The notes under the pieces are model-generated. The model was not told where the DNA came from, did not search any database, and saw only the letters and a list, made by a program, of their open reading frames with translations. Shown here one piece after another: positions 27,665-37,724 of a stretch of 64,000 nt of DNA (position 1 is its first letter; the number at the start of each line of letters is the position of its first letter). This DNA comes from an uncultured Marinifilum sp. (lineage in GTDB: Bacteria > Bacteroidota > Bacteroidia > Bacteroidales > Marinifilaceae). The position numbers and the translations under genes were made by a program. The DNA is taken from positions 732,923 to 796,922 of the forward strand of contig NZ_OY781918.1 in NCBI RefSeq assembly GCF_963677195.1, given 5' to 3'.

Positions 27665-29542
27665 TTGAAAAAGATAGCTTTTAATATCCTCATAGGAATT
27701 GTAATTACAGCATTTATATATTCATGTGCAAACCAGGGTTACCCAACGGGAGGACCTATAGATGTTACTCCTCCGAAAGTTTTAAAAACCGAACCGGAAA
27801 ATTTTGCACTTAATTTTAAAGGTGGAAAAATAGAAATTTTCTTCGACGAATTCGTGAAGTTAGAAAAGATCAGTGAAAACTTTGTGATTTCGCCACCATT
27901 TAAAAAAACTCCTTCGGTAAAACTAAAAGGAAAATCTATATACGTAAAATTAGAAGAAGAGTTAAAAGAAAATACAACTTATACCATAGATTTTGGAACT
28001 GGCATAGTTGATAACAACGAAGGAAATCCATTGGGAGAGTATCAATTTGTATTTTCTACTGGCGAATCGATAGACTCATTAAGTATTAAAGGAAAAGTTA
28101 ATAATGCTTTTGATGAACTTCCTCTAGCGAACTCGATGGTGATGGCATACTTAAACACTCACGATTCTGTACCTTTAACAACTATTCCCGATTATATTGC
28201 TTTAACCGATTCTGCTGGTTATTTTCAACTTAACAACTTGCAATCGGGTACTTATAAATTGTTTGCAATTGTTGATGGCAATAAAGATTACCTGTACAAT
28301 GGTCCGGGAGAAGCTATCGGATACTTTGATAAATTAATTGTGCCTACAGCTCACCGATTTGAACAATTAGACTCTATTGGAAACGACTCTCTTGTTGTTA
28401 AAGAAGCTACCGCACTAGAGCCAAACAATATTCAAATAAGAATGTTCGAGGAAGAAAACACATTACAGTATTTAACAGGCTACAAGCGAAACAGAAGAGA
28501 AAAACTAGATTTTGAATTTAATGCAAAAAGAACCGATAGTTTACAAATTGATTTTGTGGATGTAAAAGAAAATAAAAATTGGTTTTTAAGGCAAGCTAGC
28601 AAAAACAAGGACACTCTTTCTTATTGGATTATTGATTCGAGCATCTATAAACGCGACACTTTATTAGCGGCTTTACAGTATCTTAAAACCGATACTACTG
28701 GAGTATTAGTAAACTTTAAAGATACCGTAAAATTAAATTTTAAAGATCCGAAAAAGGCCAAACAAACAAAGGGTAAAGCCAAAAAGAAGAAAAAACAAAT
28801 TAAAATTAAAAAACCAACTTATAAATTTAAAGTAAAGACCAGTTCTTCTCATGATCTTAATAAATACCTACCAATTACTTTCGAAGAGCCATTAGCAAAT
28901 ATAAATAAGGATAGTGTTCATTTCTTTCAAATAAAAGATACTGTTGAAATTCCTGCAGAATTCACATTAGAACAAGATCCTAAAAACTTGTTACAATATA
29001 ATCTTATTACAAAATGGAAACCAGAAACCCAATATAAATTTATTGCCGATTCTGCAGCTTTCAAAAATATATACGGACTATACAGCGACTCGTATGAAGG
29101 AAAAATAACTACCCAGGAAAAAGAATATTATGGAAAATTATTCCTCAATATTACTGGAATAAAAACTCCTACTCTAGTTCAATTATTAGAAGTTGGAAAA
29201 AGTGAAAAAGTATCACAAACTCAAAAAATTAAATCAAATCAAACTGTCTTATTCGATTTCTTATATCCTAAAACTTATATTGTTAAAATTATTGAAGACA
29301 CTAACAACAATGGCATTTGGGATACCGGAAACTACGAAAAAGGTATTCAGCCAGAACAAGTTTATTATTTCAGAAAAGAAATAAAAATAAGATCGAACTG
29401 GGAAGTTGACGAAGACTTAGTAATTCCTTTAAAATCAGAATTTATTTTTCAGCAAACAAAAGATGAGCATAATCACGATCATGATAAGGAAGAAGCAAAA
29501 AAATCTGGTAAAAAAATGAAACGAAATAAAACTAAAAAATAA
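27665..29542 (+). CDS. Ig-like (Big_5) domain outer-membrane lipoprotein
   Basis: A surface or periplasmic lipoprotein. The start is TTG at 27665; no ATG fits, and it gives a proper signal peptide with lipobox IYSC (Cys21). The next 80 residues, PPKVLKTEPENFALNFKGGKIEIFFDEFV and TTYTIDFGTGIVDNNEGNPL, form the Ig-like domain common in Bacteroidota proteins of this type. A carboxypeptidase-regulatory-like stretch (SIKGKVNNAFDELPLANSMV) follows at about 135-215. The C-terminus is very basic and has a HNHDHD cluster. The function is unknown. It is four bases from the next gene and likely cotranscribed with it. Confidence 0.75.
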   Translation: MKKIAFNILIGIVITAFIYSCANQGYPTGGPIDVTPPKVLKTEPENFALNFKGGKIEIFFDEFVKLEKISENFVISPPFKKTPSVKLKGKSIYVKLEEELKENTTYTIDFGTGIVDNNEGNPLGEYQFVFSTGESIDSLSIKGKVNNAFDELPLANSMVMAYLNTHDSVPLTTIPDYIALTDSAGYFQLNNLQSGTYKLFAIVDGNKDYLYNGPGEAIGYFDKLIVPTAHRFEQLDSIGNDSLVVKEATALEPNNIQIRMFEEENTLQYLTGYKRNRREKLDFEFNAKRTDSLQIDFVDVKENKNWFLRQASKNKDTLSYWIIDSSIYKRDTLLAALQYLKTDTTGVLVNFKDTVKLNFKDPKKAKQTKGKAKKKKKQIKIKKPTYKFKVKTSSSHDLNKYLPITFEEPLANINKDSVHFFQIKDTVEIPAEFTLEQDPKNLLQYNLITKWKPETQYKFIADSAAFKNIYGLYSDSYEGKITTQEKEYYGKLFLNITGIKTPTLVQLLEVGKSEKVSQTQKIKSNQTVLFDFLYPKTYIVKIIEDTNNNGIWDTGNYEKGIQPEQVYYFRKEIKIRSNWEVDEDLVIPLKSEFIFQQTKDEHNHDHDKEEAKKSGKKMKRNKTKK

Positions 29543-29546
29543 AAAT

Positions 29547-29858
29547 ATGTCGGTACTTCTCGAATTTGCCATATTCCCAACCGATAAAGGCGATAGTGTA
29601 AGCAAACAAGTAAGCAAGGTTATCAACTTAATCCGCGAAAGCGGTGTTAATTACCAACTTACTGCAATGGGAACTTTAATTGAGACAGATACTTTGCCCG
29701 AAGCTCTTGATATTGTAAACCGTTCTTACGACATTTTAAGCGAAGATTCGAAGCGAGTATACTCAACAATGAATATCGATATTCAGAAAGGAAAAAGCAA
29801 TCGACTTAAAACAAAGGTTGAGGCCATAGAAAGTAAAATTGGAAAAGTAAGCCGGTAA
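29547..29858 (+). CDS. MTH1187-family (thiamine-binding-like) protein
   Basis: A 103-residue alpha/beta protein of the MTH1187/YkoF-related family. Members bind thiamine or a related ligand, but their physiological role is not settled. Seen in the sequence: LLEFAIFPTDKGDSVSKQVSKVINLI at the start, the conserved YQLTAMGTLIETD stretch at residues 36-48, and a second helix with VYSTMNIDIQKGK. The length is that of the family. It begins four bases after the preceding lipoprotein gene and 54 bases before a DUF3108 gene. Confidence 0.8.
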   Translation: MSVLLEFAIFPTDKGDSVSKQVSKVINLIRESGVNYQLTAMGTLIETDTLPEALDIVNRSYDILSEDSKRVYSTMNIDIQKGKSNRLKTKVEAIESKIGKVSR

Positions 29859-29912
29859 GTAATTAGAAAAATACATAAAACATTGTTAACAAAGCCAATA
29901 ACTTCTGCCGGA

Positions 29913-30755
29913 ATGAAATATGTATTTCTATTTATTCTGCTATTACCAATTGCCTTTAGTAATTGTGTATCGGCACAATGTATCGAAAATAATTTTGCAT
30001 TTCGGGAAGGTGAAAAACTAAGCTTTCGTGGATATTACAACTGGGGATTTATTTGGGTAGCTGCTGGCGAAGTAAATTTAAGTGTTGAGAAAACAAAATA
30101 TCAGAACAAAGAAGCCTATAAGTTTTATGGAACCGGCAAAAACCTTAAAGCTTTCGATTGGTTTTTTAAGCTGCGTGATACTCTTACTTGTTATGCCGAA
30201 ATAAAATCTCTTTCGCCTTTATATTTCGACCGCAGAACTCACGAGGCAAAGTACAAGGCTCATCATGAGTATTGGTTTAATGATAAAGACAGCACAATTT
30301 TCTCTAAAATTAATAAGCGAGAAGAACCAGTAAAACTTGATACCCTTAAAAACAAAGCTTGTACTTTCGATATTTTATCGATAGCCTACTATGTTCGTAA
30401 TCTTAATTTTTCTAAATACAAAAAGGGTGATAAAATACCTATTTCTATGCTTATTGATAACGAAATTCACTCACTGTATATTCGCTACCTAGGCATAGAT
30501 ATTATTAAAACTAAATCGGGAGAACGATTTGAGTGTCTTAAATTTTCGCCGCTACTTGTGGAAGGTACAATGTTTAAAGGCGGCGAGGATATGACTGTTT
30601 GGCTTAGTAACGACGACAACCGCCTTCCCATTATGGTTGAAGCAAAGGTATTGGTTGGCAGCGTAAAAGGAGTTTTAGACTCATACGAAGGTCTGCGCAA
30701 CTCTAAAAATTCCTTCTTTAAAAAACAAAAAGGCAATTTAAATATTCAAGAGTAA
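29913..30755 (+). CDS. DUF3108 domain secreted protein
   Basis: I chose the ATG at 29913 since MKYVFLFILLLPIAFSNCVSAQ is a clean signal peptide (the frame is open from 29883). The mature protein has the DUF3108 pattern: FREGEKLSFRGYYNWGFIWVAAGE at about residues 31-54, then WFFKLRDTLTCYAEIKSLSPLYFDRRTHE, and a C-terminal beta sheet including FKGGEDMTVWLSNDDNRLPIMVEAKV. DUF3108 proteins are predicted periplasmic beta-barrel-like or lipocalin-like proteins without assigned function. The gene ends four bases before the convergent cyclotransferase gene. Confidence 0.82.
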   Translation: MKYVFLFILLLPIAFSNCVSAQCIENNFAFREGEKLSFRGYYNWGFIWVAAGEVNLSVEKTKYQNKEAYKFYGTGKNLKAFDWFFKLRDTLTCYAEIKSLSPLYFDRRTHEAKYKAHHEYWFNDKDSTIFSKINKREEPVKLDTLKNKACTFDILSIAYYVRNLNFSKYKKGDKIPISMLIDNEIHSLYIRYLGIDIIKTKSGERFECLKFSPLLVEGTMFKGGEDMTVWLSNDDNRLPIMVEAKVLVGSVKGVLDSYEGLRNSKNSFFKKQKGNLNIQE

Positions 30756-30758
30756 GAT

Positions 30759-31883
30759 TTACTTCTTTGCAATTTTAATTTCGAACAATTTAGACCAATG
30801 CTTACCGGTTACAAATAATCTTTGTTTTTCCGAATCCCAAGCAATACCATTTAAAACTTCATCGTGATTTAATTTGTTCTTCTCCGATTGTTTAAGAATA
30901 GATCCAAGATTAATATTTCCTTCTACTTTTCCTGTTTCCGGATTTATAATTACAATTCGATCGGTTAACCAAACATTAGCATAAATTTTACCATTAATAA
31001 ATTCTAGTTCGTTCAAATTAGTAAGCATACCTGAATTATCATAAACTTCAATAATTCGTTTTTTGCTATAATTATCAGCATTAAGAACAGTTAATACATT
31101 GGTTCCATCCGATACAATCAATTCATTATCATTTGCAGTTATTCCCCACCCTTGTCCATTGCTTGTATTTGGCTCAAAAGAATCTACTTGCTCAAAAGTT
31201 TCAGGATTTACCACAAATACTTTTCCAGCATTCCAGGTTAATTGAATAATTTTACCATTTGAATAACAAATACCTTCACCAAAATATTGCTGTTCCAAAT
31301 CTTTAATAGAAATAGCTTCTCCGTTTTCAAGCTTAACTTTCCTTAATGTCGATTCACCTTTCTGTCCGGTTCCTTCGTACAAGTAACCTTTATGAAAGAA
31401 CAAACCCTGAGTATAAGCTCTTTTGTCGTGAGGATAGGATTTTACTATCTCGAAAGAATATTCATCGGGTGCTTTATTCGATTTTAAATTAATATGAGTC
31501 GTTAATAATCCAATTTTTCCACTTTCGTGATATGCCATTAACTTTAAATCATGTTTCCCCATGTTCTCTTTCTCTGGAGTCCATTTCCAAACCCAAGGTT
31601 TTTCGGTTAATGTAGAAACTAATTTTCCATCACCAATTAATTGAACCGAATCAATATCACCAGCTCTTTTTTTAGGATGCATTAGCACATTAATTTCATC
31701 TCCATAAGTAAACATATCACCACGGTGTGGCGATTTTAAACGCATACTACTGATATACTCAATAACTTTCTCTGCTGGTTTTTCTTTTACATTATTAGCT
31801 GGTTTACTAGCACCAGAACCTTTTCCGTTGCATCCGTAAACCATAAAAAAAGAAAATAGAAGTAATAAAATATGGAGTTTCAT
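30759..31883 (-). CDS. Glutaminyl-peptide cyclotransferase-like lipoprotein
   Basis: The family converts N-terminal Gln of peptides to pyroglutamate and has a five-bladed propeller fold. The ATG at 31883 gives signal peptide MKLHILLLLFSFFMVYGC with the lipid-attachment Cys18. An N-terminal Ig-like region (about 35-125) precedes the catalytic propeller, which shows SYPHDKRAYTQGLFFHKGYLYEGTGQKGES (residues near 152-181), a WGITANDNELIVSDGTN block and NELEFINGKIYANVWLTDRI. These are characteristic plant/bacterial-type glutamine cyclotransferase motifs. Location is probably the outer membrane or periplasm. Confidence 0.87.
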   Translation of the reverse strand: MKLHILLLLFSFFMVYGCNGKGSGASKPANNVKEKPAEKVIEYISSMRLKSPHRGDMFTYGDEINVLMHPKKRAGDIDSVQLIGDGKLVSTLTEKPWVWKWTPEKENMGKHDLKLMAYHESGKIGLLTTHINLKSNKAPDEYSFEIVKSYPHDKRAYTQGLFFHKGYLYEGTGQKGESTLRKVKLENGEAISIKDLEQQYFGEGICYSNGKIIQLTWNAGKVFVVNPETFEQVDSFEPNTSNGQGWGITANDNELIVSDGTNVLTVLNADNYSKKRIIEVYDNSGMLTNLNELEFINGKIYANVWLTDRIVIINPETGKVEGNINLGSILKQSEKNKLNHDEVLNGIAWDSEKQRLFVTGKHWSKLFEIKIAKK

Positions 31884-31941
31884 TGGAATATTTTTTAATA
31901 AGATCAATTACAATGGTAAAGGATAAATTTAGCTAAAAAAT

Positions 31942-31972
31942 AAAAAACTGTCCCGATTACTCAGGACAGTTT
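31942..31972 (-). terminator. Terminator after cysS
   Basis: AAACTGTCC pairs with GGACAGTTT over a 10-base loop. On the minus strand it is followed by six T. It lies only three bases from the cysS stop. Confidence 0.8.
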
Positions 31973-31975
31973 CAA

Positions 31976-33448
31976 TTATTTTATGATTTCCCATTCAAAA
32001 CCATCTTTGGTATCTTTTACCGCGATGCCTAAATTTGTTAATTCATCTCTTATTCTATCGGCAGTAGCCCAGTCTTTATTCTTTTTGGCTTCGTTTCGGG
32101 TTGTAAGAAGTAAGGAAATTACCTTATCCAACATTTCATTATCACCCTCTCCTTCACCTTCATCTTTTAATCCCAGAACATCAAAAACCAAAGATCGATA
32201 CAATGTTTTTAAAGATTCCAGATCGCTTGCTGTAATTTTCTCTTTTCCAACAAGCAAAGAGTTTATCATTTTAACGCCATCGAACAAATGAGCAATTAAA
32301 ATAGGTGTATTTAAATCATCGTTAAGAGCATCGTAACTTTTGCTTTTTAAATCCTGAACCGAAACACTTGATGAATCTGAAGCCTGAATTTTCTCTAAAC
32401 TTGCAATAGCAGTCATCAATCGCTTGAATCCTTTTTCTGCAGCTTTTAAAGCATCGTTAGAAAAATCGAGCGGACTACGATAATGAGCCTGAAGCATAAA
32501 GAAACGCACAGTCATTGGACTGTATGCCTGCTCCAATACATCATTTTCGCCAGAAAACATTGTTTCAAGAGTAATAAAATTACCTAATGATTTTCCCATT
32601 TTCTGTCCGTTAATGGTAATCATATTATTATGCATCCAGTATTTTACAGCTTCTTTACCATAAGCTCCTGTGGATTGTGCAATTTCACACTCGTGATGCG
32701 GAAATTGTAAATCCAATCCTCCACCATGAATATCGAATTCGGCACCTAAATATTTTTGGCTCATTGCAGAACATTCAAGATGCCAACCTGGAAAACCATC
32801 GCTCCATTTCGAAGGCCAGCGCATAATATGTTCGGGTGCTGCTTTTTTCCATAAAGCAAAATCGAAGGAATTTTTCTTTTCGCTTTGCCCTGCAAGCTCG
32901 CGAGTATTCGCAATTAAGTCTTCTATCTTACGACCCGATAATTTACCGTATTCATATTTCTTGCTGTAAGCCTCAACATCAAAATAAATTGATCCGTTAC
33001 TTTCGTAAGCAAAATTATTTTCCAATAATCGGTCTATTACCTCCATTTGTTCGATAATATGTCCCGATGCACGGGGCTCGATACTTGGCATACGAACATT
33101 CAAATCATCCATATCCTTATGGTAACGATCGGTAAAGTACTGAACTATTTCCATAGGTTCCAGCTGCTCTAATCTTGCTTTTTTAGCAATTTTATCTTCT
33201 CCTTCATCGGCATCATTAACCAAGTGACCAACATCGGTAATGTTTCTCACATAACGCACTTTATACTCTAAATGAGTAAGATACCTAAACAATAAATCGA
33301 AAGTAATTGCTGGGCGAGCATGTCCTAAATGTGCATCTCCATATACCGTTGGCCCACATACATACAAACCAACGTGTGGTGCATTTATGGGTTCGAACAA
33401 CTCTTTTTTACGATTTAGTGTATTATATATGAACAACTTGTTTTCCAT
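31976..33448 (-). CDS. cysS: Cysteinyl-tRNA synthetase
   Basis: A class I aminoacyl-tRNA synthetase that charges tRNA-Cys. The HIGH-like motif is HLGH in [16 protein letters not shown] at about residues 31-46, with the zinc ligand Cys in CGPTVYG. The zinc region [18 protein letters not shown] is near residue 240. The KMSKS-like loop is KMGKSLGNF near residue 280. The C-terminal DALR-type helical domain follows. The length of 490 is normal. It is monocistronic on the minus strand. Confidence 0.95.
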   Translation of the reverse strand: MENKLFIYNTLNRKKELFEPINAPHVGLYVCGPTVYGDAHLGHARPAITFDLLFRYLTHLEYKVRYVRNITDVGHLVNDADEGEDKIAKKARLEQLEPMEIVQYFTDRYHKDMDDLNVRMPSIEPRASGHIIEQMEVIDRLLENNFAYESNGSIYFDVEAYSKKYEYGKLSGRKIEDLIANTRELAGQSEKKNSFDFALWKKAAPEHIMRWPSKWSDGFPGWHLECSAMSQKYLGAEFDIHGGGLDLQFPHHECEIAQSTGAYGKEAVKYWMHNNMITINGQKMGKSLGNFITLETMFSGENDVLEQAYSPMTVRFFMLQAHYRSPLDFSNDALKAAEKGFKRLMTAIASLEKIQASDSSSVSVQDLKSKSYDALNDDLNTPILIAHLFDGVKMINSLLVGKEKITASDLESLKTLYRSLVFDVLGLKDEGEGEGDNEMLDKVISLLLTTRNEAKKNKDWATADRIRDELTNLGIAVKDTKDGFEWEIIK

Positions 33449-33683
33449 ATCCGTTAAAATATTTCGAATTTGTATTGGGGGTGTAAAATTATAAAAAATT
33501 ATTTCACCGAGTAAGAAATAGCACTAATAACTTTATAATTCTGATAGATAGCTGTTTTATATAAACTATATTTTATTGAAAAATTGTAATTCTATTTTTT
33601 TAAAAGCATCGCACTTTACATTAATATTTAAAGTAAAAACACAAGTTAAATCTATATCATTATATTAGATTTTTCATTTTTTA

Positions 33684-33714
33684 TTGTCAATATAGTTTCC
33701 TTCTTGTATCTTTG
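33684..33714 (+). promoter_or_regulatory. Bacteroidota-type promoter ahead of the rnr leader
   Basis: TTG at 33684-33686 and TATCTTTG at 33707-33714 are separated by 20 bases. This matches the sigma-ABfr consensus (TTG, 19-21 bases, TAnnTTTG). It predicts transcription starting near 33720, which is 290 bases before the rnr start codon. Confidence 0.7.
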
Positions 33715-33720
33715 TAGCAT

Positions 33721-34009
33721 ATATAATATTCTATCCAATATCCTTGTTTTAGATTTCTTCATCAACAAGACTAGCCTATCCTTAATTTCTGCTCTCGGGG
33801 ATAGATTGAAAAAATCAATTAAAAACAATAAAGAAAAGGCTATTTATATTGACTTAAATTATTTTTGAAAAAGAACTTCCATTACGAATTCCGATCGCAT
33901 CGAAATATCTTAAAGTTTAATTAAGACAGATATCGGTCGAATTACAAATATTATTCATAAATTAAAATAGAAGTCTGTTTTCACAGCAATCTTAATATAG
34001 ATTTATAAA
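33721..34009 (+). ncRNA. Long structured leader (or small RNA) before rnr
   Basis: The region between the promoter and the rnr ATG contains no ORF. Three consecutive hairpins can be drawn in its first 130 bases: CTTGTT/AACAAG, CTATCC/GGATAG (flanked by AGCC and GGCT that can pair outside it), and ATTGA/TCAAT. I do not recognise a named RNA family. It may be a regulatory 5' UTR or an independent small RNA (a 6S-like RNA was considered but could not be supported). Confidence 0.4.
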
Positions 34010-36163
34010 ATGACAAAAAAACATAAAAAATCAGGCCCGAGATATTCTCGTAAAAGCCTGGAAAAATTAATTGTAGGAATTTTTAGCAATAATCCTGATA
34101 AAACATTCAACTACAAACAAATAGCTAGTAGGCTAGAAATAAAAGACATGGGAATTAAGCAACTAATCGTTGTTATTTTATACGATTTGGTTGACTTGGA
34201 TTTCCTTCATGAAATATCCACAGGAAAGTTCAAATCTAAATCGAAAATTGGTAATGTTACTGGAACTGTAGACATGACAGCCCGAGGTGCAGCCTTTATT
34301 ATATGCGATGATTTAGATGAAGATGTATTTGTTTCTCAGGCTAACCTAAACCGAGCTTTGCATGGCGATGTGGTTAATGTATATTTATATGCACGTAAAA
34401 AAAGCAAACAACCCGAAGGAGAAGTTGTTGAAATTGTTAAACGCAAAAAAACAACATTCGTTGGTGTTCTTGAGATATCAAAAAATTATGCCTTTTTGGT
34501 TTCTTCGGGAAGACAAATGCCTTACGATATTTTTATACCGCTTACGAAACTGAACGGAGCCCAGAATGGAGATAAAGCCATTGCACAAATTACCGAATGG
34601 CCTAAAAAATCGAAGAATCCTGTTGGCCAAATTATTAATGTATTGGGTAAACCAGGCGATAACGACACAGAAATGCACGCTATTCTCGCCGAATTCGATT
34701 TACCTTACGAATTTCCTGAGAAAGTAAATGCTGCTGCAGAAGATATATCTGATAAAATTACCAAAGAAGAAATCGCTTTGCGTAAAGATTTTAGGGATAT
34801 TACAACTTTTACTATCGATCCGCATGATGCGAAAGATTTTGATGATGCATTATCTGTAAGAACTCTGGAAAATGGGAATTGGGAAGTTGGTGTTCACATT
34901 GCCGATGTTACTCATTACGTTCGAAAAGGTAGTATAATTGAACAGGAGGCATTCGATAGAGCAACTTCGGTTTATTTGGTCGACAGAGTAGTTCCTATGC
35001 TTCCGGAACGTTTATCGAATGGAGTTTGCTCTCTTCGTCCGAACGAGGAAAAATTAACATTCTCTGCCGTTTTTGAGATGAACGATAAAGCAGAAATACT
35101 GAATACCTGGATTGGAAAAACAGTAATTAATTCGAACAGAAGATTTACCTACGAAGAAGCTCAGGAAATTATTGAAACTGGCGAAGGAGACTATAAAGAA
35201 GAAGTTATTTTAATGGATAAACTTGCCAAACAGCTTCGAGAAAAACGATTTAAAAAAGGGGCTATCGATTTTGATCGCTTTGAAGTTAAATTTGAAATTG
35301 ATGAAAAAGGAAAACCAACTCGTGTTTTCTTTAAAGAGTCGAAAGATTCGAACAAATTAGTTGAAGAATTTATGCTTTTAGCAAATAAAAAAGTTGCCCA
35401 AGCAATTGGCAGAGTACCAAAAGGAAAAAAAGCAAAAACTTTTATTTACCGAACACACGACCAGCCAAATCCTGAAAAGCTAAACTCTTTTAATCAGTTT
35501 ATTCGCAAATTTGGTTATGGAATAAAAACATCGAATACCAAATCAATTTCGAGCTCGATGAATAATTTGTTACACGAAGTAAAAGGCGAAAATATTCAAA
35601 ATTTAGTAGAAACTTTGGCTATTCGATCTATGGCAAAGGCCGAATATTCGACGGTAAATATTGGTCACTACGGACTACATTTCGACCACTACTCCCATTT
35701 TACTTCTCCTATTCGTCGTTATCCCGATATGATGGTTCATCGCTTACTGGAAAAATATTTTAGTGGCAGTAAATCGGTAAATGCCGATAAATATGAAGAA
35801 TTCTGCCAGCATTGTAGCGAAATGGAACAAAAAGCTGCTAATGCCGAACGTGCATCAATAAAATACAAGCAAGTAGAATTCATGCAGGAACATTTAGGTC
35901 AGGAATTTGAAGGAACAATATCGGGTGTTACCGAATGGGGTTTTTATGTAGAATTAGATGAAAACAAATGTGAAGGAATGGTTTCTATTCGCGAATTAGA
36001 AGATGATTTTTACGAATTTGATGAAGATAACTATTGCATTGTTGGTCGTCATCACCGAAAAATTTATCAATTGGGCGATAAAATTTCAATTCGAGTAGCA
36101 AAAGCCAATTTAGTAGCTAAACAACTCGATTTTGTATTACCTGATGTAAAAAAAGAATTCTAA
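34010..36163 (+). CDS. rnr: Ribonuclease R
   Basis: A processive 3'-5' exoribonuclease that degrades structured RNA. The N-terminal winged-helix and two cold-shock domains cover about residues 1-230. The RNB catalytic domain has TIDPHDAKDFDDALSV near residue 265, with the metal-binding Asp cluster, and later HFTSPIRRYPDMMVHR near residue 560. A C-terminal S1 domain (GTISGVTEWGFYVELDE) runs from about 635. The length of 717 is normal. It is expressed from a promoter 290 bases upstream. Confidence 0.95.
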   Translation: MTKKHKKSGPRYSRKSLEKLIVGIFSNNPDKTFNYKQIASRLEIKDMGIKQLIVVILYDLVDLDFLHEISTGKFKSKSKIGNVTGTVDMTARGAAFIICDDLDEDVFVSQANLNRALHGDVVNVYLYARKKSKQPEGEVVEIVKRKKTTFVGVLEISKNYAFLVSSGRQMPYDIFIPLTKLNGAQNGDKAIAQITEWPKKSKNPVGQIINVLGKPGDNDTEMHAILAEFDLPYEFPEKVNAAAEDISDKITKEEIALRKDFRDITTFTIDPHDAKDFDDALSVRTLENGNWEVGVHIADVTHYVRKGSIIEQEAFDRATSVYLVDRVVPMLPERLSNGVCSLRPNEEKLTFSAVFEMNDKAEILNTWIGKTVINSNRRFTYEEAQEIIETGEGDYKEEVILMDKLAKQLREKRFKKGAIDFDRFEVKFEIDEKGKPTRVFFKESKDSNKLVEEFMLLANKKVAQAIGRVPKGKKAKTFIYRTHDQPNPEKLNSFNQFIRKFGYGIKTSNTKSISSSMNNLLHEVKGENIQNLVETLAIRSMAKAEYSTVNIGHYGLHFDHYSHFTSPIRRYPDMMVHRLLEKYFSGSKSVNADKYEEFCQHCSEMEQKAANAERASIKYKQVEFMQEHLGQEFEGTISGVTEWGFYVELDENKCEGMVSIRELEDDFYEFDEDNYCIVGRHHRKIYQLGDKISIRVAKANLVAKQLDFVLPDVKKEF

Positions 36164-36339
36164 ATTATGTATTCCGGATTCTTTAATAATTTACGAATAT
36201 AATTTCTATTACTTAATAAATCATAAAAGAATCCGCATCGTTTCTTTCATCCACTCTTTTTATGTAATTTTGATTGAAGGGCTTGTAATATGGACTATTA
36301 CAAAAACAGATACCAACAACAACAACAATATCATTCCAA

Positions 36340-37692
36340 ATGAAGCGAATTTTAATAATCGATGATGATGCTACAATCTGCCTAATGTTGCAGGGATTAC
36401 TCAAGCGTAAAAAGTTTGATGCTGATACCGTTTTTTCAGCAGGAGAAGCAATTAAAAAATTGGAAAATGAGAAGTTTGATTTGGTATTAAGCGACTTTCG
36501 TTTACCCGATTTTGATGGTCTTGAATTACTGCAAAAAATAAAGGCAATTCACCCTCGTGTTCCGGTAATTATAATGACATCTTATGCTGATATTAGAACA
36601 GCTGTTAGTGCTATTAAAATGGGTGCTTACGAATACGTTACAAAACCCTTAAATCCCGATGAAATTCTATTATTAATTAACTCGGCATTAGAAAAAGCGG
36701 AAGAAAAACAGGAAACACCAAAAAAAATAGAGAAAAAGAAAAAAACTATTATCGATTTTGTTCGCGGCGAAAGTCCAAGTTCTCTTCAAATAGATCAATA
36801 CATAAAATTAGTTGCCCCAACCGATATGTCGGTAATTATTGAAGGAGAAAGCGGAACTGGAAAAGAAATTGCCGCAAGAAGAATTCATTCTGAGAGCAAA
36901 AGAAACAACAAAATATTTGTAGCTGTAGACTGTGGTGCCTTATCTACCGACCTAGCTGGCAGCGAACTATTTGGCCACATAAAAGGTTCATTTACCGGTG
37001 CAATAACCGATAAAGAAGGACAATTTGAAGCTGCCAAAGGAGGTACTCTGTTTCTCGATGAAATTGGTAATCTTTCTTACGAAATTCAGGTGAAACTTTT
37101 ACGAGCTTTACAAGAAAGAAAAGTACGCAGAATAGGCAGTAATAAAGATGTTGATGTTGATGTAAGAATAGTTGTTGCCACCAACGAAGATTTGGCTTTA
37201 TCGGTAAACAATGGCGCATTTAGAGAAGATTTATATCATCGGTTAAATGAATTTAAAATAACAGTTCCTGCTCTTCGGAACCGTAAGGAGGACATTGAAT
37301 TGTTTGCAAATTATTTTCTCGATTTATCTAATAATGAATTAAATAAGAATGTTTCTCAATTTTCTGATGATGTACTTCATAAATTTAAATCATACTCCTG
37401 GCCAGGAAATTTAAGAGAGCTTCGTAATATTGTTCGTCGTTCGGTTCTTTTAACTCAAGGCGATACTGTTGAGCTAGTTAGCTTACCAATGGAAATTATG
37501 AATGATAAAATTCAAAACGATACCACTATAGAAGGATCGAATCTTAAACTGATTCAAGCAGCCAATGAAAAAGAGTTAATAATTAGCACCTTACGAAAGG
37601 TTAATTTTAATAAATCGAAAGCCGCAAGACTCTTAAACATAGATAGAAAAACGCTCTACAACAAGATAAAACAATACGGTATCGAATTTTAA
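36340..37692 (+). CDS. Sigma-54-dependent response regulator (NtrC type)
   Basis: The receiver domain at residues 1-120 has the phosphorylation site D52 in [10 protein letters not shown] and the Lys of TKPL. The AAA+ sigma-54 activation domain has [15 protein letters not shown] (Walker A), the sigma-54 contact loop GSFTGA in place of GAFTGA, and [10 protein letters not shown] (Walker B). The C-terminal Fis-type helix-turn-helix is [26 protein letters not shown]. All three domains are complete, so it should activate RpoN promoters after phosphorylation. The convergent hybrid histidine kinase gene 32 bases away is the obvious candidate partner. A (CAA)5 run lies just before the start. Confidence 0.92.
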   Translation: MKRILIIDDDATICLMLQGLLKRKKFDADTVFSAGEAIKKLENEKFDLVLSDFRLPDFDGLELLQKIKAIHPRVPVIIMTSYADIRTAVSAIKMGAYEYVTKPLNPDEILLLINSALEKAEEKQETPKKIEKKKKTIIDFVRGESPSSLQIDQYIKLVAPTDMSVIIEGESGTGKEIAARRIHSESKRNNKIFVAVDCGALSTDLAGSELFGHIKGSFTGAITDKEGQFEAAKGGTLFLDEIGNLSYEIQVKLLRALQERKVRRIGSNKDVDVDVRIVVATNEDLALSVNNGAFREDLYHRLNEFKITVPALRNRKEDIELFANYFLDLSNNELNKNVSQFSDDVLHKFKSYSWPGNLRELRNIVRRSVLLTQGDTVELVSLPMEIMNDKIQNDTTIEGSNLKLIQAANEKELIISTLRKVNFNKSKAARLLNIDRKTLYNKIKQYGIEF

Positions 37693-37724
37693 ATTATAGG
37701 AATAAGATACTGCAACAAGTAATT

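Noticed and set aside
33721-33860. 6S RNA in the rnr leader
   Set aside because: Hairpins are present but a long closing stem with a central bubble could not be drawn convincingly.
36313-36330. (CAA)5 repeat before the response-regulator gene
   Set aside because: Too short to be a CRISPR or a convincing phase-variation tract; noted only as a local simple repeat.
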